DNA from: Gammaproteobacteria bacterium | GTDB taxonomy: Bacteria; Pseudomonadota; Gammaproteobacteria; Steroidobacterales; MnTg04 | Reading direction: 5' to 3' | DNA: 7,037 bases | Assembly (NCBI GenBank): GCA_027297845.1 | Contig: JAPUHG010000266.1 | Location: forward strand, 1-7,037 | Part shown: positions 1 to 6,414 of the stretch, one piece after another | How positions within the stretch are numbered: position 1 is the stretch's first letter | How the letters are laid out: every line of letters begins with the position of its first letter | Position numbers and translations under genes: made by a program | The notes under the pieces: generated by a model | The model's database searches: none | The model's input: the letters and a program-made list of their open reading frames with translations, nothing else | What the model was told of the DNA's origin: nothing

Positions 1-822
1 GATCAGAATTTCGCCATTCAAGACGCCAGCCAGCGTCTCGAGGCCCAGGTCCCTGGCCGCCTGTTCATCGGACTCACCATCAAGGTACTCCGGCCAGGCC
101 CGGTTGTATTACTCGGCCGAAATCCACTCGGCACGATCACCGGCCACATTCCCCATGGCGGTACTCGGCGCGACGCTCTTGCCCGTTCCATAAACGCGCT
201 TTGGGTTTTCGCCACAGGCCATCTTCAGGCCATACGGGGCGCCAGGAAATTTCATGCCTTGCATAGTGCGCGAGGGCACGTTCTTGACGGTTACGCTGCG
301 ACCGCCGATCAGGTTGGCCGAACCCGGCAGGATTTGCAGACTGGTAACCCCGCCGGCGAGCGCCTTGGCGAAGCCGGGGTCCTTCGGATTAACCGAGTGC
401 TCAGCCCAGACCTCGGCAGTCACCGGAGCGGTCGCTTCGTTTCCATCGGACTGGGGCGCAACGCCTGGCGAGGCATAAACGCCCAGGTGTGAATGAGTAT
501 CGATGTTCCCTGGCGTCAGCCATTTGCCGGACGCGTCGATCTCCTGGGCACCCTCTGGTAATGCGAGACCCTGACCAAACTCGGCAATTTTTCCATCGCG
601 GACCAGGAGATCGCCATTATCAATCCTGCCACCGTCGCCGGTATAAATGGTCGCACCCCTGATCAGGAAGGTCGCTGACGGCAACGGCTGATAGGTTGAT
701 GGATACGGATTTTTGTCTGCTGCGACCCGCGCATCAGATTCACTGCCCGGCGGGCTGCAGGCTGCCAACATCAAAATTGGCGCCAGCGCCAGAATATATC
801 TGCTCATTAACGTTCTCCGCAT
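1..822 (-). pseudogene. Secreted lipoprotein amidohydrolase (HutI-like), interrupted by an in-frame TAA and cut by the window edge
   Basis: N-terminal part of a metal-dependent amidohydrolase-superfamily protein; such enzymes hydrolyse C-N bonds in the pocket of a TIM barrel. From the ATG at 822 the product begins with a basic, hydrophobic lipoprotein signal ending in LMLAAC (Cys22), so the mature protein should be lipid-anchored in the envelope. The N-terminal beta-sandwich follows (about 50-100: FLIRGATIYTGDG, LLVRDGKIAEFG). Next is the strand-1 metal motif PGNIDTHSHLG, with His110 and His112. The GGVTSLQILPGSANLIGG and AMGNVAGDRAEW stretches are typical of the COG1228 imidazolonepropionase-like group. 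After 237 residues the frame hits TAA (109-111), but 36 further codons to the edge keep reading family sequence (RDLGLETLAGVLNGEI), without a frameshift. The stop therefore looks like a point nonsense mutation or a base error, not a natural end. A second in-frame ATG at 807 (MSRYIL) also leaves a usable signal peptide. The substrate is unknown; relatives include dipeptidase-like enzymes. Confidence 0.78.
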
Positions 823-830
823 GCTCACTT

Positions 831-835
831 TCCTC
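831..835 (-). promoter_or_regulatory. Ribosome binding site of the amidohydrolase
   Basis: On the minus strand, GAGGA lies 8 nt upstream of the ATG at 822. This supports that start over the open upstream extension of the frame, which runs back into purT. The alternative ATG at 807 has its own GGAG at 7 nt, so the choice between 822 and 807 is not fully settled. Confidence 0.5.
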
Positions 836-865
836 ACCAAGCCGATAAAAAGGCCGTGAATCGTA

Positions 866-888
866 GCACGGATCGTGCCCGGCCGGGC
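866..888. repeat. Two adjoining inverted repeats in the amidohydrolase leader
   Basis: GCACG-GAT-CGTGC (866-878) is a 5-bp inverted repeat with a 3-nt loop. GCCCGGCCGGGC (877-888) is a perfect 12-bp palindrome. The two share bases 877-878. They lie in noncoding DNA 44-66 bp upstream of the amidohydrolase start, so they could be protein-binding sites or leader hairpins. No T-tract follows on either strand at a position expected of an intrinsic terminator. The function is unknown. Confidence 0.4.
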
Positions 889-951
889 TCGCGAAAAACA
901 GACCATGATAAATAAGCCACCCTTTGTAAAAACTTGGAGCACACTGTTCAT

Positions 952-961
952 TAATGCATTA
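952..961. repeat. 10-bp palindrome upstream of purT
   Basis: TAATGCATTA is a perfect 10-bp palindrome ending 35 bp before the purT start codon, and it overlaps the weak candidate -10 element. It could be a half-site or operator. Palindromes this short also arise by chance in AT-rich spacers, so this is only a description. Confidence 0.3.
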
Positions 962-996
962 TCTGACAGCATCCAGGCACCGACCAAGGAACAGAA

Positions 997-2178
997 ATGA
1001 CCACGATAGGCACGCCTTTGACCGACCAGGCCACGCGGATGCTGCTGCTGGGTTCGGGTGAGCTGGGCAAGGAAGTCGTTATCGAAGCGCAGCGTTTCGG
1101 CGTCGAAGTCATTGCTGTCGACCGCTACGCCAATGCGCCCGCGATGCTGGTTGCCAATCGCAGCCATGTTATCGACATGCTCGATCCCGATGCACTAAGG
1201 GGCGTAATTCAGCAGGAAAAACCGGATTTTGTCGTGCCGGAGATTGAGGCCATTGCCACGCCGGTATTGGTGGAACTTGAGAAAGAAGGATTCCATGTCG
1301 TACCGACGGCTATCGCCACCCGGCTGACCATGGACAGGGAAGGGATCCGGCGTCTCGCGGCTGAAACCCTCGGCATCGCCACCTCACCATACCGCTTTGC
1401 GGATGAGCAGGATGAGTATCGGGAAGCCGTTCGTGAAATCGGTATCCCCTGTGTGATCAAGCCGGTCATGAGCTCATCGGGCAAGGGCCAGAGCGTGGTT
1501 CGGAAAGAATCGGATATCGACAAGGCATGGCATTATTCCCAGCAGGGCGGCCGCACCGGCGCCGGTCGCGTTATTGTCGAGGGGCTGGTTGATTTTGACT
1601 ATGAGATAACCCTGCTTACGATCCGTCACATCGATGGCACGAGTTTTTGCGACCCGGTAGGACACATTCAGATCGATGGCGATTATCGCGAGTCCTGGCA
1701 GCCGCAGGCTATGGCACCCACGGCTTTGCAGGAAGCACAGCGTATCGCGAAGGAAGTAACCGACAAACTGGGCGGTCGCGGCATTTTCGGTGTGGAACTG
1801 TTCATCAAGGGCGACCAGGTATTGTTCAGTGAGGTGTCGCCACGGCCGCACGACACCGGCATGGTAACGATGATCTCACAGGACATGTCGCAGTTTGCCC
1901 TGCACGTCAGGGCCATACTCGGCCTGCCCGTCCCTGCAATTCGCCAGCATGGCCCGTCCGCATCCTGCGTCATTCTCGCGGAAGGCGATTCGCATGGCGT
2001 GACTTATTCGGGATTCGACCAGGCCCTGGCGGAACCCGATACAAAATTGCGTTTGTTCGGAAAACCCGAAGTCCATGGCAAACGCCGCATGGGCGTCGCG
2101 CTGGCGCTGGACGAGTCGATCGACAGTGCGAGAGCAAAGGCCCGTCGCGTTGCCGCGGCGATTCACCTGGAGTTGTGA
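997..2178 (+). CDS. purT: Formate-dependent phosphoribosylglycinamide formyltransferase PurT (GAR transformylase 2)
   Basis: Cytosolic ATP-grasp enzyme of de novo purine synthesis. It activates formate with ATP to formyl phosphate and formylates GAR to FGAR, without the tetrahydrofolate cofactor used by PurN. The 393 residues (E. coli: 392) align throughout with E. coli PurT: the N-terminal preATP-grasp motif LLGSGELGKE (17-26), the GAR-contact region VPEIEAIAT (80-88, Glu82), Arg114, Lys155, the flexible nucleotide loop SSSGKGQ (159-165), Glu195/Glu203, metal-binding Glu267 and Glu279, and EVSPRPHDTG (279-288, Asp286). Lys356 and Arg363 match E. coli Lys355 and Arg362 after a one-residue insertion. 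No key residue is missing. The ATG start is fixed by AAGGA 6 nt upstream and by agreement with the E. coli N-terminus. It stands alone on this strand, divergent from the amidohydrolase and convergent with the pump operon. I see no purine-repressor box upstream. Confidence 0.97.
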   Translation: MTTIGTPLTDQATRMLLLGSGELGKEVVIEAQRFGVEVIAVDRYANAPAMLVANRSHVIDMLDPDALRGVIQQEKPDFVVPEIEAIATPVLVELEKEGFHVVPTAIATRLTMDREGIRRLAAETLGIATSPYRFADEQDEYREAVREIGIPCVIKPVMSSSGKGQSVVRKESDIDKAWHYSQQGGRTGAGRVIVEGLVDFDYEITLLTIRHIDGTSFCDPVGHIQIDGDYRESWQPQAMAPTALQEAQRIAKEVTDKLGGRGIFGVELFIKGDQVLFSEVSPRPHDTGMVTMISQDMSQFALHVRAILGLPVPAIRQHGPSASCVILAEGDSHGVTYSGFDQALAEPDTKLRLFGKPEVHGKRRMGVALALDESIDSARAKARRVAAAIHLEL

Positions 2179-2193
2179 AGTTCTACCCGCCGG

Positions 2194-5100
2194 TCACGTG
2201 TAATCGGCAAAACTGACTTTGAACAGCAAGCTGTACAAGACCGGCACGATAATCAGCGTCAGCAAAGTCGCGAATAACAGGCCGAAGATTATCGCTATCG
2301 CCAGCGGCTCCCACATCGGTCCGCCACCCATCCACAACGGTATCATGCCGGCCACAGTCGTCGTTGTCGTCAGCAGAATGGGACGAATCCTCCGCTGAGC
2401 GGCAATGACGATCGCGTCCTGTGGCGTGTTGTCCGGGTTTGCTTCCTCCAGGCCTATTCGGTCGATCAACACGATAGCGTTATTGATTACAATGCCCGCC
2501 AGCGAAATAACGCCAAGCAAGGTAATAAAACCAAAATAGGAACGCGCCACCAGCAGACCGATGACGACGCCAATGATCGACAGGGGAATGGTCAACAAAA
2601 TAATCGCCGGCTTGCGCAGGGAATTGAACTGAGCAACCAGCAACATCAGGATGATCAACCCGGCGATCGGCAGTTTTTCATTGATGGACTGGCTGGACTC
2701 CACGGATTTCTCCATGACACCGCCGAATTCCCAGCCGAAGCCAAACCCCCAGTCTGCCGATTCGTTGTCCAGCCAGGGTTTGATCGCCTGGTTAACAGTT
2801 GCGGCGGTATACCCCGGGTCGAGCAGAGACGATACCGTTACCGTCCGCAGGCGATCCCGCCGATGAATTATTCCTGGCTCCCAGGTCATTTTGGCCTCGG
2901 CAACCTGACTTAAGGGCACCGACCTGCCGGTGGCCTGCGAAAAAACATTTATCGACTGCACTACACCTAATTCAGTGGCCTGCGCGGCTTGCGAGCGTAA
3001 GACCACCGGTATCACTTCGTCTTCCTCCCGGTACTCGGCCACTTCGACTCCCGACAGAAAGGTCTGTAGTGAGATCGCAATATCCTGATGGCTGACTCCC
3101 GCAAGCCTGGCGCGAGATTGGTCTATCTCGACGACAATTTTTTTTGTTCTCGCGCCCCAGTCATCGGAGATCTGCCGGGTACCGGGTATTTCAGCCAGTT
3201 GGCGCCGTACCTTGTCCACAATCCTGAACAATTTGTCACTGTCCCTGCCCGATATCCTGATCTCTACCGGCGGCCACGCCGGTGGCCCCAAAGGCAATGG
3301 CCGTACGGTTGGTTTTAGCCCGGGGAAATTATTCTCGAGAAACTCCCGGATTGGCGGTATTAGTTTCGTCTCCAGGATATCCCTGCTGCTGGCATTGACG
3401 ATGAGATAGGCGTACTCCGGTGTGGGCGGCTCGGGACTATAGGAAAGAATGAATCTTGGCGCGCCTTCACCGATAAACGCCCCCCAGTTAACGATGCCGG
3501 AACCGTCATTCTGATCCGCCATCAGATTGTCGGACATGAATTGCTCGAGCGCGATGACTAAATCGTTAGTCGGTTCGATCGGACTACCAACCGGCAATTC
3601 GATTTCGATCGCCAGAGTCGGTCTGTCGTTCGGCGGGAAAAATATATTGGGCAAAAGCCCGAATCCCTGCAACGCCAGAAAAAACATGCCACCGGCCATT
3701 AGCAAAACCAGTGCCGGTCTTTTCAGCGCCGTTACAACAATTCCCCGGTAAACGGTATAGAAGCGACCGGCATATTGCTCTCTCGACTGTTTTACCTTCA
3801 TGAAAGTGACACAAAGCATCGGAATAATGGTCAATGCAATGATCCATGAGCACAACAGAGTAATGGATACGACCGTGAACAACGCCGCCGTGTACTCGCC
3901 GGCATTCGATTCCGCCAGTCGAATCGGCAAAAAAGCCGCGGCTGTGGTTAACGATGAAACCAGCAGGGGAACCCGCAATTCGGTCGCCGAATCGATAGCG
4001 GCACGCCTGGCCGGTTTGCCATCGGCCATTTGCACCATGATCGATTCCGCCATCACGATAGCGTTATCGACCAGCATGCCGAGTGAAATGATCAGACCTG
4101 CCAGCGACATCTGGTGCAGACCGACATCCAAAAAACCCATAAAAAAGATCGCGGAAAACATCGCACACGGGATCAAGGTCGCAACTATCAGCCCGGTTCG
4201 CAAACCGAGAAAAAGCAGCATCACTACGGCAACCACAACGATCGCCTGCAACAGGTTGTTGGCAAAGTCATCGATTTTCCGCTCGACATCACCGGCTTGA
4301 AATTGAATAAAATCAAATTCCACGCCAACCGGGTAAACACTGTTCGCCCTGCGGATCACATTCTTGACGTCCTCGCCGAGTTGCAGAATATTGCCGCCGT
4401 CGCGCATCGATATCGCCAACCCCAGGCTGCTGTCTCCACCGCTACGCATCATGCTTCGGGGAGGATCGACGTACCCGCGACGGATCGTTACCAGGTCCTC
4501 GAGCCTGACCAGGTCAGTCGTCCCCGGTAGATTGATGATGCTGCGGCCAACTTCGGCGAGTGAATCGAAGTTGCCGGATGGCTCGAGAAAAACCCTTTCA
4601 TACGGGGTGGAGAAATTGCCGCCGGGTAGGATGATATTCCTCGACTCGAGGATCTGCTTTAGCTGCATAGGCGACAAACCGAGTTCTGCCAGTCGCGAGT
4701 TGTTGAACTCAACAAAAATCCGCTCGGCCTGGTCGCCATAGATCTCGACCTTTGCCACGTCGGTAATCAGCAGGAGTTCATCCCTGATGTCATCGGCAAT
4801 GGTTTTCAACTCGCGATAGTCAAAGCCGTCCCCGATGATGGCAACGATCGTGCCAAAGACATCGCCGAATTCGTCATCGACGAACGGGCCGATCACATCC
4901 GCCGGTAACTGGTCGCGTGTATCCTCCACCTTGCGCCTGAGATCGTCCCAGATAGGCCGGATATCCATGTATTCATTTCGCAGGTTGACCTTGATCACCG
5001 AAATGCCGGTTTTCGATTGGCTGCTAATAAAATCCAGCTCCGGGATTTCCTGGATAGCCTTTTCCAGCTTGTCGGTTACCAGGTCTTCGACCCGCTTCGG

Positions 5101-5265
5101 ACTGGCGCCTGGAAAAATAGTCCTTACTTGTGCGGTTCGGATCGTAAATCCAGGATCCTCGGCTCGAGGCATCCGCGTATAGGTCGTCGCCCCGGAGACC
5201 AGCACGACAAAAAGCAGGGTCAGTGCGATGCGATTCTTGTCGATCGCGAACTGGGTGATATTCAT
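2194..5265 (-). CDS. RND-family efflux pump, inner-membrane permease (AcrB-like, HAE type)
   Basis: Full-length (1023 aa) resistance-nodulation-division transporter, the proton-driven trimeric engine of a tripartite efflux system. The usual topology is visible: TM1 about 12-29, a large periplasmic porter loop to about 335, TM2-TM6 between 337 and 488, TM7 about 516-535, a second periplasmic loop to about 862, then TM8-TM12 (866-1014). TM4 carries SLGMLVDNAIVMAE with Asp400-Asn401, where AcrB has Asp407-Asp408. TM10 carries GIVINNAIVLID with Asn928, where AcrB has Lys940. The sequence lacks the DFGIIVDGAVV signature of CzcA-type metal pumps, so a drug, lipid or other organic substrate is likelier; which one cannot be told. 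The ATG overlaps the adaptor's TGA (ATGA, 5262-5265) with only a distant AGGAA ahead of it, suggesting translational coupling. It is the last operon gene and ends 15 bp from the convergent purT stop. Confidence 0.95.
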   Translation of the reverse strand: MNITQFAIDKNRIALTLLFVVLVSGATTYTRMPRAEDPGFTIRTAQVRTIFPGASPKRVEDLVTDKLEKAIQEIPELDFISSQSKTGISVIKVNLRNEYMDIRPIWDDLRRKVEDTRDQLPADVIGPFVDDEFGDVFGTIVAIIGDGFDYRELKTIADDIRDELLLITDVAKVEIYGDQAERIFVEFNNSRLAELGLSPMQLKQILESRNIILPGGNFSTPYERVFLEPSGNFDSLAEVGRSIINLPGTTDLVRLEDLVTIRRGYVDPPRSMMRSGGDSSLGLAISMRDGGNILQLGEDVKNVIRRANSVYPVGVEFDFIQFQAGDVERKIDDFANNLLQAIVVVAVVMLLFLGLRTGLIVATLIPCAMFSAIFFMGFLDVGLHQMSLAGLIISLGMLVDNAIVMAESIMVQMADGKPARRAAIDSATELRVPLLVSSLTTAAAFLPIRLAESNAGEYTAALFTVVSITLLCSWIIALTIIPMLCVTFMKVKQSREQYAGRFYTVYRGIVVTALKRPALVLLMAGGMFFLALQGFGLLPNIFFPPNDRPTLAIEIELPVGSPIEPTNDLVIALEQFMSDNLMADQNDGSGIVNWGAFIGEGAPRFILSYSPEPPTPEYAYLIVNASSRDILETKLIPPIREFLENNFPGLKPTVRPLPLGPPAWPPVEIRISGRDSDKLFRIVDKVRRQLAEIPGTRQISDDWGARTKKIVVEIDQSRARLAGVSHQDIAISLQTFLSGVEVAEYREEDEVIPVVLRSQAAQATELGVVQSINVFSQATGRSVPLSQVAEAKMTWEPGIIHRRDRLRTVTVSSLLDPGYTAATVNQAIKPWLDNESADWGFGFGWEFGGVMEKSVESSQSINEKLPIAGLIILMLLVAQFNSLRKPAIILLTIPLSIIGVVIGLLVARSYFGFITLLGVISLAGIVINNAIVLIDRIGLEEANPDNTPQDAIVIAAQRRIRPILLTTTTTVAGMIPLWMGGGPMWEPLAIAIIFGLLFATLLTLIIVPVLYSLLFKVSFADYT

Positions 5266-6377
5266 CGTTGTTGCTGTGGTTCCTGATCGTTGGTGAGCAG
5301 CCTGACCTGCTGGCCATCCACCAGCCGTCTTACGCCCGCTGTCGCGATTCGCTCGCCGACAGCCAAACCGTCAATGATTTCCATACCCGAGCGGTCGAAA
5401 TCGCCGGTCCGAACCGATCGCCTTGATGCGACATAGTGATCGCCGGCTTCTACCAATGAAAAAACATAGTGGCCCTCACGATCCTCGCCCACGGCGACCA
5501 ATGGCACGCGAATATTAGTGTCTGGATTTGCGGTAGCGACCGCTATCCGCACATCCACAGCCATGCCTGCGCGCACCTGGTCGCAATTTTCGACGAAGGA
5601 GACGGTCACGGGATACGCACTGCTTGCCCCTGATGGCGCCACCCCAACTTCCTTCACAACGCCTGCGAAAACCTGGTTGTCTAACGCCGCAATGACGATC
5701 TCGGCATTCATGCCATTGCTGATATTGCCTATCAACGTCTCCGAAACCGACACCGCGGCTTCGGCGCAGCTTCCACAGGTCAAGCGGATGACGGGTTGCC
5801 CGGGAGAAACATTCTCATTTTCAATGGCAAATATTTCCGCGACGCTGCAGAGCTCCGGGGCAAGCAATCGCGTGTACGACAACTGGAGCTGGGTTGCTTC
5901 GAGTTGTTGATTGGCTGCACGTACCTGGGCGCCGGCAGACTCCGATGCCGCGCGCGCTGCGTCGAGATCGGCCTTGGAAGCATTGCGGTTTTCGTACAGG
6001 CCCCGCGTTCGTTCATAACGGGCTTCGGCGTTTCTAAGTTCTGCATTTGCCTGTGCCAGACCGGCCATCGCCTCCTGTCGCTGTACCTGATAATCCTTGG
6101 GGTCTATCCGCGAAAGCAATTGCCCGGCGTCTACCTCCTGACCCACGTCGACCAGGTTCTCGGTGATGTTGCCAGCCACGCGGAAACTCAAAGTGCTATC
6201 CAGTTCGGCCTGGGTGCTGCCCGAAAAAAAGTACACGGACTCCGCGCCGCTAACGGTTACGATGATCGACCTGACGGGTCGCAACTCAACGATCGGCTCG
6301 GGCCCCGAACGATCGCAGGCCCCGACAATCAGCGACAAAACCGCAATGCAGCCCAATGATAATTGCTTATTGTTCAT
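5262..6377 (-). CDS. Efflux periplasmic adaptor, RND/membrane-fusion protein family lipoprotein
   Basis: The 371-aa membrane-fusion protein that joins an RND pump to an outer-membrane channel. A lipoprotein signal ends in LIVGAC (Cys21). Asp22 at +2 is the classical signal for retention in the inner membrane, as expected for an adaptor. The first half of the lipoyl domain is VAGNITENLVDVGQEVDAG (67-85). A charged alpha-hairpin/coiled coil (about 98-162) follows, then the second lipoyl half (YTRLLAPE to NVSPGQPVIRL, about 168-199), a beta-barrel (about 205-285) and a membrane-proximal domain ending near 360. Unusual features are Cys177 where relatives often have a DGVV turn, a CGSC pair (201-204) at the lipoyl/barrel boundary, and Cys265. 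The ATG at 6377 is preceded by GAGGGAAG (6381-6388). The gene lies 37 bp after the outer-membrane-factor gene and overlaps the pump gene by 4 bp, so the three should be co-expressed. Confidence 0.95.
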   Translation of the reverse strand: MNNKQLSLGCIAVLSLIVGACDRSGPEPIVELRPVRSIIVTVSGAESVYFFSGSTQAELDSTLSFRVAGNITENLVDVGQEVDAGQLLSRIDPKDYQVQRQEAMAGLAQANAELRNAEARYERTRGLYENRNASKADLDAARAASESAGAQVRAANQQLEATQLQLSYTRLLAPELCSVAEIFAIENENVSPGQPVIRLTCGSCAEAAVSVSETLIGNISNGMNAEIVIAALDNQVFAGVVKEVGVAPSGASSAYPVTVSFVENCDQVRAGMAVDVRIAVATANPDTNIRVPLVAVGEDREGHYVFSLVEAGDHYVASRRSVRTGDFDRSGMEIIDGLAVGERIATAGVRRLVDGQQVRLLTNDQEPQQQR

Positions 6378-6414
6378 TTGCTTCCCTCAATCCGGCTACC
6401 GGTCACCGTCACGA

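Larger units (their letters stand above)
823..996. promoter_or_regulatory. Divergent intergenic region between the amidohydrolase and purT
   Basis: This 174-bp spacer must carry the promoters of both flanking genes. For purT, the best plus-strand pairing I can see is TTGGAG (934-939), 17 bp, CATTAT (957-962), matching consensus at 3/6 and 4/6 positions; it is weak. For the amidohydrolase, minus-strand TTTACA (925-930) and TATCAT (905-910) each match consensus at 5/6 positions, but their 14-bp spacing is short for sigma70. That arrangement would leave a leader of roughly 75-80 nt containing the inverted repeats at 866-888. AAGGA (986-990), 6 nt before the purT ATG, is a good Shine-Dalgarno. 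No PurR-type box (ACGCAAACGTTTGCGT-like) was seen. Confidence 0.35.

Noticed and set aside
109..111. TAA recoded as a sense codon (alternative genetic code or selenocysteine-like recoding)
   Set aside because: The four intact genes do all end in TGA, but that is unremarkable for four genes in GC-rich DNA. TAA reassignment is not an established feature of such bacteria, and I see no recoding element. A nonsense mutation or base error is simpler.
823..1167. The minus-strand amidohydrolase frame stays open upstream to 1167, overlapping the start of purT
   Set aside because: The extension has no family resemblance and covers the purT 5' coding region. A lipoprotein signal and a good ribosome site place the start at 822.
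1474..1851. 125-codon minus-strand open frame
   Set aside because: It is antisense to the catalytic core of purT, whose residues all match the E. coli enzyme.
3800..4300. 166-codon plus-strand open frame
   Set aside because: It lies entirely antisense to the well-conserved transmembrane part of the RND pump, and its product shows no recognisable domain. It is a shadow frame.
2194..5265. CzcA/CusA-type heavy-metal pump
   Set aside because: The channel-first gene order suggested it, but TM4 reads SLGMLVDNAIV instead of the metal-pump DFGIIVDGAV signature.
5796..6359. 187-codon plus-strand open frame
   Set aside because: It is fully antisense to the N-terminal half of the adaptor gene, without its own motifs or credible context.
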